A DNA stretch of 64,000 nucleotides from Pseudarthrobacter chlorophenolicus A6 (GCF_000022025.1 NC_011886.1:3203209-3267208), one strand, 5' to 3'; positions 18,788 to 28,172 are shown, counted from the stretch's first letter. Program-made: numbers and translations. Notes: generated from the letters alone by a model not told the origin.

Positions 18788-19487
18788 CAGAAACTCCATT
18801 TCAAATTCATTTTCACGCGCAGCCAAAAAGGAATCGTGGGGATGCGCGCATGGGCGGGTGCTGGAAACTCGTCGTTGAATGTGCAGCATCGGCGGACGTT
18901 CCATGAGGACCACTCCGCGGACGGACTGCGGGGGTTGGCGTAAGCCGCGTACGTCCCGCAAACATCTCTTACCCGTAAGTAAGTTCGGCTGTGCATCGTC
19001 TAGATCGCGATGACTGGTGGCAGGATATTAACTCGCCATTTCCCGCAACGTGAAGAACCGAATTCGAAATTGGGGGAAATTGGTACTGACAGGGGGCTAC
19101 CCACCCTACTGCCGGAGTGATGCCGGCACACTCCCCCGGAAAGTTCCCGGCCGCGCCAGTCTTGAGGAATTCTTGACCCTAATTGGCGCAGATGTTGAGC
19201 CGGTTCCCGCACAGTTTTCAGTAAAGGATGGGAATGCATGGGGGTGCACCTGGGAACTGAGGCCCAGTCAGCCCATACCTGCAGTCGGCGTAGAACCCGA
19301 TGGTCTCAATGGTTTGGCGGCGCCGAGCAAAGGCGCCGCCAAACGCTCCACCACAAATTCACAAAGACCGGGGCCGACGGCGGAGGCGGCGGATCAGCGT
19401 CGATCCGCAAATAGCTGTCGGCCCCCACACTTCCTAGTCAGCCGGCGCAGCATCATTGCCAGCGCGGCCATCGATTAAGAAAGCGCC
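18788..19487. other. Gene-poor stretch with hairpin at 19312
   Basis: About 700 bp. The only long frame (plus strand, 19050-19478) has atypical composition and contains a perfect terminator-like hairpin, so it is not called. The first 200 bp probably hold the promoter of the small secreted protein gene. Nothing else was recognised. Confidence 0.4.
19312..19344. terminator. Hairpin, possible terminator of the SGNH gene
   Basis: Perfect 13-bp stem GTTTGGCGGCGCC with a 7-nt loop, about 145 bp beyond the stop of the minus-strand SGNH hydrolase gene. Confidence 0.55.
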
Positions 19488-20366
19488 CTATTCCACCAGC
19501 GCAGCCCACGACTCCAGGAACTTGTCCGCGATATAGGCGTGCCCGGCGGTGTTCGGGTGCGCGCCGTCGGCGTCGAATCCCGGGCTGTTGGCGGCCGTGA
19601 ACCAGCGGCTCTCCACGGCGTCGATGAACGGGGCATTCGCCGCCTCGGCACCGGCACGCACCGCATTGTTCACATCCCGCAGGTCCTCCCCCAGCGGCTG
19701 CGGCGCCGATGGTCCGAACACCACCACCTGCACCCCCGGCCAGAACCGGCGCGCCGCTTCAATGGTCTGGCGGGTTGCCGCCGTAATCTCACCGGCATCA
19801 GTGATCTGGGCATCGTTCTGCCCGCCCTGGAGGATCAGGAGGTTGGGGACGAAGGCCGGGTTGTTGGCCGCGGTTTGCCGCAGCCGGACTTCGTATTCGC
19901 CGCCCTGGTCATCCCGGGCACCGCCGCCCCAGGCGAACCCTGTTCCGCCGCGGCCGTCGATGTTGGTGGGGTACCCCAGCGACCCCGCCACGAGGTTCGC
20001 CCAGCTCTCATCCGGCTGGTCCGCACCGTCGCCGGCCGTGTAGGAATCCCCCATGATGAGGAGGACGGGACTGGCCGGCAGCTCGATCTTTGCCGGCCTG
20101 GCCGTTGAAGTGGTCGTCGGGGTAGGAGAGGTGGAAGCGGGAGCCGGGGAGGCAGCCGGCGAACCGGTGGCCGTTGCCGCAGGGGTGCTCGCCGCCGCCA
20201 CCGGGGTGGTCCCACCCGGGTCCCGCGGGCCCATGAGGGCCAGCGCGGCGACCCCGAAGGCCGCAACCGCCAGCACCAAAAGTGCCGCGTACTTGATCCA
20301 CTCCCCCGCAGGCGCGCCCGGGCGCCGACCGTTTCCCCTCACCCGCAAAATCTTACTTGCCGGCAC
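19488..20366 (-). CDS. Membrane-anchored SGNH/GDSL hydrolase
   Basis: 292 residues: a basic cytoplasmic start, one transmembrane helix (about 26-46), a Pro/Thr/Ala linker to about 95, then an SGNH domain. Block I is MGDSYTAGD (Ser108), block II is GRGG, block III is QGGQND and block V is DGAHPN. All four catalytic or oxyanion blocks are present. Such enzymes are esterases or lipases; in actinobacteria many deacylate cell-wall glycans. The active site faces outside by topology. The substrate is unknown. Confidence 0.88.
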   Translation of the reverse strand: MPASKILRVRGNGRRPGAPAGEWIKYAALLVLAVAAFGVAALALMGPRDPGGTTPVAAASTPAATATGSPAASPAPASTSPTPTTTSTARPAKIELPASPVLLIMGDSYTAGDGADQPDESWANLVAGSLGYPTNIDGRGGTGFAWGGGARDDQGGEYEVRLRQTAANNPAFVPNLLILQGGQNDAQITDAGEITAATRQTIEAARRFWPGVQVVVFGPSAPQPLGEDLRDVNNAVRAGAEAANAPFIDAVESRWFTAANSPGFDADGAHPNTAGHAYIADKFLESWAALVE

Positions 20367-20406
20367 CTGCCGTCGCCGCGCTTAAGACGACGCCCCACAC
20401 AGGAAA

Positions 20407-20443
20407 GACGTACGACGCCGGCACGCGGCCGCCGTCGTACGTC
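20407..20443. terminator. Terminator hairpin after the ABC operon
   Basis: GACGTACGACG pairs perfectly with CGTCGTACGTC around a GC-rich 15-nt loop, 33 bp past the stop of the minus-strand permease gene. Confidence 0.7.
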
Positions 20444-20475
20444 CTTATCCTGCGGTGGTTCAGCCCGCTCCCGGT

Positions 20476-21216
20476 TCAGGCGGGCATCCTGCGCAGGGTG
20501 AGGTAGGAACCGACGGCCAGCAGCCCGGTGACCGGGATGGCCCACAGCGTCAGGCCCAGCGAGCCGGTGTTGGTGAACCACTGGCCCACGGCCGGCCAGG
20601 CCTGCTGGAACGTCGCCAGTGCGATGAAGCCCACCAGCGCCAGGCCCAGCGCCAGCAGGACGGTGGTCAGTCCCAGGGCGCCGAACCGCTTGAAAATGGT
20701 GGCGAACCAGAAGCCGATGGTGAAGAAGAACATGGTGGCCGTGAAGTAGGTCAGCGCGGCGGCGAACGGACCGGCCGCCCATACCCAGTCCAGGTAGGCG
20801 AAGTAGCCGTTGATCCCGTAGCCGCCGGTGGCCTGCTCGAACAGCCCCAGCAGCACGAACACCAGGGACATGCCCAGCCCGCTGACCGCCGCGGCCGCGA
20901 GGGAGCCCAGGAAGAACTCCCGCCGCGTGAGGCTCATGGCCTGCGAGAACGGGAACGTCATGGTCATGGCCTGGATGCCGATGGCGAGGAAGTACCACAG
21001 GGGCGCCTGCGAACCGCCGCCGGCCTTGACCTCGGTGACGCCGGCACCGCCGATGATCCAGAAAATCATGATCGACAGGACCCACGAGCCGCCCAGCACC
21101 AGCGCCGGCACCCAAATGAACGTCTGGGTGTTGACGAACTGCAGGCGGACAACGTTGAGCATGCGGTTGCGCGGTACCTGGTGTTGCAGGGCTGCGCCGG
21201 AATCGAGGGTTGTCAT
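20476..21216 (-). CDS. ABC-2 type transporter permease
   Basis: 246 residues with six hydrophobic segments and short loops, the size of YtrC/ABC-2 membrane subunits. The start overlaps the stop of the ATPase gene by 4 nt (ATGA), so the two are translationally coupled. With the GntR/YtrA-type regulator upstream, this is a three-gene exporter operon of the kind induced by cell-envelope antibiotics. The substrate is inferred only from context. Confidence 0.82.
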   Translation of the reverse strand: MTTLDSGAALQHQVPRNRMLNVVRLQFVNTQTFIWVPALVLGGSWVLSIMIFWIIGGAGVTEVKAGGGSQAPLWYFLAIGIQAMTMTFPFSQAMSLTRREFFLGSLAAAAVSGLGMSLVFVLLGLFEQATGGYGINGYFAYLDWVWAAGPFAAALTYFTATMFFFTIGFWFATIFKRFGALGLTTVLLALGLALVGFIALATFQQAWPAVGQWFTNTGSLGLTLWAIPVTGLLAVGSYLTLRRMPA

Positions 21217-22163
21217 CGCAGGCTTCCTTCCTGGGTGTCCGCGTGTGAGTTGATTGAGTCTGAGTTGTTGGAGCCGGAGCCGTCCGTGCGGCCGGAGCGC
21301 TGCTGGGTCAGGCGCACAATGAGTTGCTGCAGCGAGACGGGCGCCAGTTCGAGCCCGCCAGCAACAACCGCGGCGCGTTCGGCTCCGTCCAGGCGGCCCA
21401 GGAAGGTTACCGATGCCACCCGGCCCAGGCCTTCGCGGTGGATGACCTCCCGGCCGTTCACGGCCCGCTCCACTGCAGCGGCGTCACCCACCACATTGGT
21501 GGCCAATGCCCGGGCGTCCTCGGCGGATTCGTCCATGATGATGCGGCCGGCGTCGATCAGGAGCACCCGTTCGATGAGGTTGGAGACCTCGTCGATGAGG
21601 TGGCTGGAGAGCAGGATGGTCCGCGGGAACTCGGCGTAGTCGGCCAGCAGCCGGTCGTAGAAGATCTGCCGGGCAACGGCGTCGAGCCCCAGGTACGGCT
21701 CGTCAAAGAACGTGACCTCCGCCCGAGAGGCCAGGCCGATGATGACCCCCACGGCTGAAAGCTGCCCGCGGGAGAGCTTCTTGATGGTGCGTTTCAGCGG
21801 GAGCTGGAAGTCGTCGATGAGTTCTTCGGCCAGCCCCTGGTCCCAGCGGGGAAAGAACAGCCGTGCGGCAGCGAACGCGTGGCGCGGGGTGGCGTCGTCC
21901 GGGTATTTCTGGCTTTCCCGGACGAAGCACATGCGGCTGAGGACCCGGGCGTTCTCGTAGGGGTTCTCGCCGAAGACGCGCACCTCGCCGCTGGTGGGCA
22001 GGTTCTGGGCCGTGAGGATGGACATGGCGGTGGTCTTGCCGGCGCCGTTGCGTCCCAGCAGGCCGTAGATGGCGTCCTGCTGGATGTCGAAGCTGACACC
22101 GTCCAGGGCGAGGGCGCCCTTGTATTGCTTGGTGAGGTTCCTGACCTGTATTACGGAGTTCAT
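21213..22163 (-). CDS. ABC transporter ATP-binding protein
   Basis: 316 residues from ATG 22163 (AAGGA upstream); the frame continues upstream but through the gntR gene. Walker A is LLGRNGAGKTT, the signature is LSRGQLSAVG (a variant of LSGGQ), and Walker B is VTFFDEPYLGLDA, followed by an H-loop in LLSSHLIDE. The C-terminal ~80 residues resemble the regulatory tail of drug/bacitracin-type exporters. It sits 22 bp after gntR and energises the adjacent permease. Confidence 0.92.
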   Translation of the reverse strand: MNSVIQVRNLTKQYKGALALDGVSFDIQQDAIYGLLGRNGAGKTTAMSILTAQNLPTSGEVRVFGENPYENARVLSRMCFVRESQKYPDDATPRHAFAAARLFFPRWDQGLAEELIDDFQLPLKRTIKKLSRGQLSAVGVIIGLASRAEVTFFDEPYLGLDAVARQIFYDRLLADYAEFPRTILLSSHLIDEVSNLIERVLLIDAGRIIMDESAEDARALATNVVGDAAAVERAVNGREVIHREGLGRVASVTFLGRLDGAERAAVVAGGLELAPVSLQQLIVRLTQQRSGRTDGSGSNNSDSINSHADTQEGSLR

Positions 22164-22185
22164 CGTGTCCTTCGATCTGGCAGGT

Positions 22186-22557
22186 TTATGGATTTGCCGG
22201 TGAAACGCCGGCGCCGGTGCGGACCAGGTCCGCGACGTCTTCGGGCCCCAGCCCGATCCTGCGGGCCTCTGCCAGCAGGGGTTGCACATACCGCTCCGCG
22301 AAATCGCTGCGGCGCTCCTTGAGGAGGAGTTCGCGGGCACCCGGGGCAACGAACATTCCGATGCCCCGGCGCTTGTACAGCACGCCTTTGTCCACGAGCA
22401 TGTTCACGCCCTTCGCCGCAGTGGCCGGATTGATGCGGTGGAAGACGGCGAGCTCGTTTGTTGACGGCGCCTGCGATTCTTCCGCGATGCTGCCGTCCAG
22501 GATCGATGCTTCGACCTGTTCGGCGATCTGCACGAAGAGTGGTTTGCCTTCGTCCAT
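22186..22557 (-). CDS. GntR-family (YtrA-type) transcriptional regulator
   Basis: 123 residues. Winged-helix DNA-binding part: PLFVQIAEQVEASILDG, PSTNELAVFHRINPATAAKGVNML, VLYKRRGIGMFVAPGA. The short C-terminal dimerisation tail (about 45 residues) is typical of the YtrA subfamily, which represses ABC exporter operons. It is the first gene of the gntR-ATPase-permease operon, and an inverted repeat overlaps its likely promoter. Confidence 0.9.
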   Translation of the reverse strand: MDEGKPLFVQIAEQVEASILDGSIAEESQAPSTNELAVFHRINPATAAKGVNMLVDKGVLYKRRGIGMFVAPGARELLLKERRSDFAERYVQPLLAEARRIGLGPEDVADLVRTGAGVSPANP

Positions 22558-22578
22558 CAGGCGACCTCCCAGCCAGTT

Positions 22579-22624
22579 GGTTACTTACTTGACTAACTAA
22601 CCATGCAAGCAGCTGTTTCGTCAA
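22579..22624 (-). promoter_or_regulatory. GntR operon promoter and operator
   Basis: Read on the minus strand: TTGACG (plus 22619-22624), an 18-bp spacer, then TTAGTT (22595-22600) as the -10. The -10 lies inside an inverted repeat, GGTTACTTA (22579-22587) and TAACTAACC (22594-22602), separated by 6 bp. Binding there would block RNA polymerase, as expected for a GntR/YtrA repressor. Confidence 0.6.
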
Positions 22625-22751
22625 GGGAAAATCACCCCGGAGCGGGCTTACGAAGCGGCGTTAGGCAACCGTGACCTCCGGGCAGTTCCTTACCGGAGCA
22701 ACAGCCACTACTGTCAACAGCACCATCCGGCTTTACGGAAAAGAGGCGACG

Positions 22752-23036
22752 ATGAGCATCGACATCGGAATTGGTAGCAGCCTCAGCAGCGAGGACGCGG
22801 CACACTTTGTGGCCACAACGGAAGCAATCACGTCCGCCCTGCAGCAGGTCCGGGAAATCCACCCCGCGTACAGCTGGGTGTGGACGCACGAGATCCGCTG
22901 CCGCGGCTGCCACGCCCGCCTCGAGATACCGGTACTTGCCAGCACCAAGGCCAACGCGGACAAGGCTTTCGCCGCGCACCAGGCGGCGGAGCTGGACGCC
23001 TTGCTGGCCGCGGGCGGCGGACCCACCTTCACGTGA
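22752..23036 (+). CDS. Hypothetical 94-residue protein with CxxC
   Basis: ATG 22752 has GAGG at good spacing; the frame is open upstream, but those residues look non-coding. The protein begins MSIDIGIGS, is mostly helical, and has one CRGC pair in HEIRCRGCHARLEIP that could bind a metal with the neighbouring His. No family is recognised. It is divergent from the GntR operon and ends at a strong terminator. Confidence 0.65.
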   Translation: MSIDIGIGSSLSSEDAAHFVATTEAITSALQQVREIHPAYSWVWTHEIRCRGCHARLEIPVLASTKANADKAFAAHQAAELDALLAAGGGPTFT

Positions 23037-23044
23037 GAAGGCGG

Positions 23045-23071
23045 ACGACGGCGGCGCGCGGCCGCCGTCGT
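23045..23071 (+). terminator. Terminator hairpin of the 94-residue gene
   Basis: Perfect 11-bp stem ACGACGGCGGC with a 5-nt loop, followed by ACGTTTCCGTTT. It lies 9 bp after the stop and before a converging gene. Confidence 0.75.
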
Positions 23072-23120
23072 ACGTTTCCGTTTGACGCCGGCCGCCTCGA
23101 AAAGTTCTGCGCCGGGAGGG

Positions 23121-24062
23121 CTACCCGTCCAGTACCGCGGCCGTGCTGTTCTGCGGCACCACGACGTGGACGGCGTTGCGCTCCACCGTGAAGTCGGCGG
23201 GCGTGACCGTGGCGATTTCGCCGTCGAGGTTGACCGGCATGGGCGGATCGGTGACCAGGAGGACGCGCTGGGTGGTCGCGTGGTGCACGTCGCTGCGCTC
23301 CACGAAGCTGCCGTCCTTGAGCAGCCGGGCGATCCGCACGTGTTCGCGCAGCCGGGCGCCGGGGATGGCGTAGATGTCGAGGGTGTGGTCGTCAATGCCG
23401 GCGGTGGGTGAGACGGCATTCCCGCCTCCGTAGTGCTTGCCGTTGCCCACGGCCACCTGCAGCAGGTTCTCGAGCTCGATGGCCGGGTGGTCTCCCCCGG
23501 GGAATTCGAGGCGCGCCTGGAAGGGCTGGTGCCGGGCGTAGGCGCGGACGGCTGCGACAACGTAGGCGAGCGGGCCGAGGCGGCGTTTCAGGCGCGGACT
23601 GAGGGTTTCGGTGACCCCTACTGAAAGGCCTACGGAGGCCACGTTGAGGAAGGGCTGGCCGTTGACGCGGCCCAGGTCGATGTCCACCACTTTGCCGTCG
23701 GCGAGCGCGGCGCAGGCAGCAGGCAAAGTGCTGGGGATCTCCAGGGTGCGGGCGAGGTCGTTGGCTGTTCCCAGCGGCAGGACGCCGAGCACGGTGCCGG
23801 TGCCGGCGAGCCGTCCGGCAGCAAAAGACACGGTGCCGTCGCCGCCGCCCACCACCACCAGGTCGTGGTTTTCGGCCATCACCCGCTCAAGGGTCAGGGC
23901 CAGGTCCGTGCCGGACTGGATTTTATGGACGGCTGTGATGGGCAGGCCGGCGTTCCGCAGCATGTCCACCGCCTGGTCCGCCGTCACCGCTCCCAGGCGT
24001 GCGCCGGCGTTGATCACCACGGCAACGGACTGGGCGTCTCGGGCGGCTTTCATGGGCTCCAT
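23121..24062 (-). CDS. Diacylglycerol kinase-type lipid kinase
   Basis: 313 residues of the DAGK catalytic family (DgkB/YegS/BmrU). Key motifs: VVGGGDGTVSF (about 71-80) for ATP binding and PLGTANDLARTL, both diagnostic. The C-terminal half is a beta-sandwich with VAVGNGKHYGGG. It phosphorylates a lipid such as diacylglycerol, feeding phospholipid turnover. There is no membrane helix. It is monocistronic, with a very long hairpin lying upstream. Confidence 0.9.
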   Translation of the reverse strand: MEPMKAARDAQSVAVVINAGARLGAVTADQAVDMLRNAGLPITAVHKIQSGTDLALTLERVMAENHDLVVVGGGDGTVSFAAGRLAGTGTVLGVLPLGTANDLARTLEIPSTLPAACAALADGKVVDIDLGRVNGQPFLNVASVGLSVGVTETLSPRLKRRLGPLAYVVAAVRAYARHQPFQARLEFPGGDHPAIELENLLQVAVGNGKHYGGGNAVSPTAGIDDHTLDIYAIPGARLREHVRIARLLKDGSFVERSDVHHATTQRVLLVTDPPMPVNLDGEIATVTPADFTVERNAVHVVVPQNSTAAVLDG

Positions 24063-24123
24063 CCTAGGGTGATGGAGCTGGGAGGATCCTGCGTGTTTCC
24101 TGTGCAGCGGTGATCTCGAAGCT

Positions 24124-24195
24124 TAAGTGCCGGCGGCGCCTTCCGGGTAGAGGGCCCGGCGGTCTCACGGACGGGCCCGGCGCCGCCGGCACTTA
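24124..24195. repeat. 72-nt nested intergenic hairpin
   Basis: The outer arms TAAGTGCCGGCGGCGCC and complement pair perfectly over 17 bp. Inside, GGGCCCG (24152-24158) pairs with CGGGCCC (24172-24178). It lies 62 bp upstream of the lipid kinase start and well downstream of the RCC1 gene, which has its own terminator. It could be a second terminator, a structured leader or a mobile palindrome. Confidence 0.55.
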
Positions 24196-24340
24196 CAAGT
24201 AGACGCTTTTGCGGCGTTTGCGGCACCAGTAGCCATTACGTCAATTTCCGCATGAGCGGTTGGGGTGGACGGCCAAGTGGTACTCAACCGTTCTCCATAT
24301 TTGGCGTTTGGGGCAGCGCAAGCTGGGTAAGGGAGCATCA

Positions 24341-24380
24341 GAGAACCCCGCGGAAAGTGATATCCCCCGCGGGGTTTCTC
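24341..24380. terminator. Terminator of the RCC1 protein gene
   Basis: GAGAACCCCGCGG pairs with CCGCGGGGTTTCTC with one bulged base, 32 bp past the stop of the minus-strand gene. Confidence 0.7.
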
Positions 24381-24411
24381 GCGTCAGCGGGTGTTCTGCC
24401 CGAGCCCCCTG

Positions 24412-26919
24412 CTAAGCCAGGCGCCTTACATTGGTGAGCCCTTGGACCACCACGGGAGTGCTGCTGCTCGTCGTGGTGCCATTGCAGAGCTGGCCTTCCC
24501 CGTTGTAACCCCATGCCCGTACAGTCCCATCGGTGAGCTGCGCGTATGTGCTGAATCCATTCGACGTAATCGCGGCAACTCGTGCCAGACCAATAACCTG
24601 GGCAGGTGAACGGGTAACCGTTGTGGTGCCGTTGCCAACCTGGCCGTTGGGGTTGAATCCCCAAGCACGGACTGTCCCATCAGCCAACACAGCGTAGGCC
24701 GTGCCGTAACCGGCCGAGATCGAAGCAACTCCAGTCAGGCCAGCAACTTTAACCGGAACGTTGCTGTTTTCTCTGATTGAGCCGTCACCCAATCCGCCGG
24801 AACGGTTTCCGCCCCAAGCACGAACTGTGCCATCGCTGAGCAGGGCATACGCACCTCCACCTGAGGTCGTAATGGATGTGACGCCGGTGAGCCCTGAGAC
24901 CGGGACGGGGGCCGGAATACTGTTGGTCCAAATTGGGCTGGCGGAACCAGTCTGGCCGTCAGCATTTGACCCCCAAGCACGGACGGTTCCATCGGTGAGC
25001 AGCGCGTACGCGTTCTGATAAGCAACAGCGATTGACTCTACGCCAGTGAGGCCCCTGACCCGGACCGGCGCATTCCTGTCGGTCGTAGTGCCATCGCCCA
25101 ATTGACCGTTGTAGTTGTGACCCCAGGCCCATACTGTCCCGTCGGCTAACACCGCATAAGTGGCGAGAAAGGTAGCGCTGAGGGAAGCAACTCCCGTCAG
25201 GCCGACTACCTTGACCGGGGTGCTGATGTAGGCGGTGGCACTGTTGAAGGGCGTGGTGGGGCTGCAGCCCGAGGTGCCATTACCCAACATGCCGTCGCAA
25301 TTGTTGCCCCAGGCCCGCACCGTGCCATCAGCCAACAAGGCATATGCGGTGTCGGTATCGGCAACAATCGAGGTCACTCCTCTAAGTCCAACCACTTGGA
25401 CCGGAGCGTCGCGGTAGTGCGTGGTGCCGTCGCCCAGTTGGCCCATGTTGTTCTGGCCCCAGGCCCAAACCGTGCCGTCAGCCCGTAAGGCGTACCTGCT
25501 GTCGCGACCTTGGGCGGTCATGACCACATCCGTGAACCCCGCTACGCCGATCGGTGCGAGACTGCTTTGAAAGTTGCCATTGCCAAGCTGCCCGGCGCCG
25601 TTGGCACCCCAGACGACCGCTGAGCTGGTTGTAATTCCGGGGAGGTAGTATCCGGACACATCCGCAATCAGATGGGAGGTAGCTGCGGACCGGTTGAAAA
25701 GGGTCACCTTTCCATCGATGCCCACCGGGACTGTGACAGAGTTCGGAATCGTCTGTCCGGCGTCAAAGTTTACATTCGAGGAATTGGGCCGGCCTGACCC
25801 CGACGCGTAGGCCGAAATGAACCCGAACGACGCCGGGCTGGTAACCGTGAGGTTGAAAGTAATGGCCGCAGCATTCGCTGGAATTCCCTTCACCCCACCG
25901 ACTTGAAATGAGGCCACCCCGTCGGCTCCCACAGCGCCCCTGTTGCGGGTATCCAAAAAACGGGCCGGTGGTACGGGAACAAATGTGCCTGCCGCGGTCG
26001 GCGCCCCAGCGAGGTAGTAGCCGGAGACGTCCGCGATCAATTGTGTGTTGCCCGAGGAGCGGTTGAAGAGGGTGACTTTGCCGTCGAGACCCACAGGGAC
26101 CGTAACGGAGTTCGGAACCGTCTGGTCTGTTGCGAAGTTGAGGTTGGAGGAGTCCGGGCGTGCAGAACCGGAGGGAAAGGCCGTGATGAAGCCGAACGAT
26201 GTCGGGTTCGCTACGGTGAGGTTGAAGGTGACTGCCGAGACCGTCGTCGGAATCCCGCCCACTCCGCCGATTTGGAAGGATACGGTGTCGTCCGGGCCCA
26301 CGGGCGCGCCGGTCCGGGTGTCCAGGAGCCTGGCGGGATCAACGGGGACGAAGGCTCCGGGTACCGTCGGACGTCCGGCGAGGTAGTAGCCGGAGACGTC
26401 CGCGATCAATTGGGTACTGCCGGAGGAGCGGTTGAAGAGGGTTACTTTGCCGTCGGCACCGACCGGGACGCTGACGGAGTTCGCAACAGTTTGGCCCGCG
26501 GCGAAGTTCAGGTTAGACGCGTCGGGCCGGTTGCTTCCCGAGGCATAGGCGGAGACGAAGCCGTATGACTGAGGGCCGGTGACTGTGAGGTTAAAAACCA
26601 CTGCGGAAGCGTCTGCCGGAATCCCGTTTACGCCGCCTACTTGGAAGGAAACCGTCCCGTCCGGACCCGCTGGCGCACTGTCTCGTGTATCCAGGAACCG
26701 AGCCGGCGCCACCGAAACAAAGGCACCCTCAGTGGTGGCGTTCGCCGTGGTTCCCACCAGTGCAACAGGCGTAGGGGCTGGGGCCGCCGCTGTATCCGCC
26801 CGCGCACCAGGCACGGCCACACCACACAAGACCAGAAGGACGCCTACAGTGGCCGCCACACGGGCAGTTCCCCTCTTGATCCGTGCACTCGAAAAGACCA
26901 CGCTGCCCCCAATTGACAT
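24412..26919 (-). CDS. Secreted RCC1-repeat protein with three LDTR/SGYY modules
   Basis: About 835 residues. A signal peptide (RVAATVGVLLVLCGVAVPGARA) is followed by three ~115-residue modules (RFLDTR/RLLDTR/RFLDTR ... LIADVSGYY). From about residue 450 there are seven RCC1-like blades with the recurring VWAWGxNxxGQLGDG pattern. RCC1 propellers bind proteins; the whole is an extracellular or surface adhesin-like protein. ATG 26919 lacks a ribosome site; GTG 26901, preceded by GGGGG, is an alternative. The modules are shared with the subtilase at 14581. Confidence 0.85.
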   Translation of the reverse strand: MSIGGSVVFSSARIKRGTARVAATVGVLLVLCGVAVPGARADTAAAPAPTPVALVGTTANATTEGAFVSVAPARFLDTRDSAPAGPDGTVSFQVGGVNGIPADASAVVFNLTVTGPQSYGFVSAYASGSNRPDASNLNFAAGQTVANSVSVPVGADGKVTLFNRSSGSTQLIADVSGYYLAGRPTVPGAFVPVDPARLLDTRTGAPVGPDDTVSFQIGGVGGIPTTVSAVTFNLTVANPTSFGFITAFPSGSARPDSSNLNFATDQTVPNSVTVPVGLDGKVTLFNRSSGNTQLIADVSGYYLAGAPTAAGTFVPVPPARFLDTRNRGAVGADGVASFQVGGVKGIPANAAAITFNLTVTSPASFGFISAYASGSGRPNSSNVNFDAGQTIPNSVTVPVGIDGKVTLFNRSAATSHLIADVSGYYLPGITTSSAVVWGANGAGQLGNGNFQSSLAPIGVAGFTDVVMTAQGRDSRYALRADGTVWAWGQNNMGQLGDGTTHYRDAPVQVVGLRGVTSIVADTDTAYALLADGTVRAWGNNCDGMLGNGTSGCSPTTPFNSATAYISTPVKVVGLTGVASLSATFLATYAVLADGTVWAWGHNYNGQLGDGTTTDRNAPVRVRGLTGVESIAVAYQNAYALLTDGTVRAWGSNADGQTGSASPIWTNSIPAPVPVSGLTGVTSITTSGGGAYALLSDGTVRAWGGNRSGGLGDGSIRENSNVPVKVAGLTGVASISAGYGTAYAVLADGTVRAWGFNPNGQVGNGTTTVTRSPAQVIGLARVAAITSNGFSTYAQLTDGTVRAWGYNGEGQLCNGTTTSSSTPVVVQGLTNVRRLA

Positions 26920-27139
26920 GCCGTAAATTGTGGGCAATCCCCCACTAGTTCCTGCGCAAGATACCACGCCCGGGGGCACAGTCAGGTATTCCGCGTCGTG
27001 AAGGGTGTGACCCTGCAACTGCTATATGTCCGCCCCGATGAAGCCCCGAGTCTGCCCGGGGCTCTGGCCAGTGGAGTCTGCGCGAACCCAATCCGCCTAA
27101 ATAGGGGTCAGCAAATGCGTCAAAGGTAGACGCCGCCCG

Positions 27140-27955
27140 CTAGCTTTCCCGGTGGGTTTCCTGCAGCCTCTTGATGAACCAGCGGGACTGTTCCGGGCCG
27201 TAGGGCAGCACGGGGATGGCCTTAGTGGCGTCGTCCGGGGTGTCGCGGATGGACTGGCGTGCCTGGCGGACCGCGGTGGTCAGGGTGTTGGCCATGGTCT
27301 TGACGAAGCCATCGCTGCAAGGCTTTCCGTGTCCGGGGATGAGGAATTCGTAGCGGTGGCGCAAGGCGGAGATGTGCCGGAGGGCGTCCGCCCACTCCTC
27401 GGGGAACGAGTCCTCGAAGGACGGGTGCGCGCCCTGCTCCACGAGGTCACCCACGTACAGGGTGGTGGAAGTGCCCACCAGGAGATCGCCGTCGGTGTGT
27501 CCACGGCCCAGGTAGAACAGCGTGGCGGTCACACCGCCCAGGTCCACCAGGACCGGCTGGTCGCGGACGATCGCGTTGGGCACCACCAGTTCCACATTCT
27601 CGCCCTCACCGGTGGACATTTCCGGTTCCAGCGTGCCCACGAAGCGGCGCTGCAGGTCACCGCGCTGGTCGATCTCGGTGGCGCAGTTCTCGTGCGCCCA
27701 GAATTCCGTGACGCCCGCTTCGGCGAACACCGCGTTGCCGAAGAAGTGGTCGTAGTGGGCGTGGGTGTTGACGACGACGAGCGGCAGGTGGGTCTTCTCC
27801 CGCACCGCGTCCAGGATCTCCTTGCCCTGGCGGGGGCCGCAGCCGGTGTCGATCACCATGGCCCGCTCGGTCCCGATGATCAGTCCGGTGTTCAGCAGCG
27901 ATCCCTCGGTGACCAGCACATAGTTGCCCGCGCCGACCTCAAGCCATTCCGACAT
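27140..27955 (-). CDS. MBL-fold metallo-hydrolase
   Basis: 271 residues from ATG 27955 (GGAG upstream). Metal-site motifs are THAHYDH (His65, His67, Asp69, His70), GRGHTDGD and PGHGKP. This is the general metallo-beta-lactamase fold; the substrate cannot be told, and glyoxalase II-like or lactonase-like activities are both possible. It is separated from the LacI operon by 217 bp containing repeat copy B, so it is probably transcribed separately. Confidence 0.85.
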   Translation of the reverse strand: MSEWLEVGAGNYVLVTEGSLLNTGLIIGTERAMVIDTGCGPRQGKEILDAVREKTHLPLVVVNTHAHYDHFFGNAVFAEAGVTEFWAHENCATEIDQRGDLQRRFVGTLEPEMSTGEGENVELVVPNAIVRDQPVLVDLGGVTATLFYLGRGHTDGDLLVGTSTTLYVGDLVEQGAHPSFEDSFPEEWADALRHISALRHRYEFLIPGHGKPCSDGFVKTMANTLTTAVRQARQSIRDTPDDATKAIPVLPYGPEQSRWFIKRLQETHRES

Positions 27956-28072
27956 TGTTTCTCCGTACCTCCGGCAAAGCAGTGTGCGTTCGTGTAGTGG
28001 TCGATTGTACCCATGGGTCCTTGGCCTGGCCTGTAATAACCCGCGGGGCAGCCTGCCGACACCCACATTTGT

Positions 28073-28138
28073 TGTCGACCCGCATGTCCGACGGCGCCCG
28101 CGAGATCTGGGCCGCGCCGGCGGATGTGCGCGTCGGAA
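28073..28138 (-). repeat. 66-bp palindromic intergenic repeat, copy B
   Basis: In reverse complement it matches the family core CGCGGCCCAGAT and has GACGCGCACATCCG and CATGCGGGTCGAC arms. It is inverted relative to the other copies and lies between the LacI gene end and the MBL gene start. Confidence 0.6.
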
Positions 28139-28172
28139 CCTGGTTTGCGCAGCGAAAGTGCATGCCAGACGG

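Noticed and set aside
19050..19478. 142-codon plus-strand frame
   Set aside because: Atypical composition, contains a perfect terminator hairpin, and no recognisable domain.
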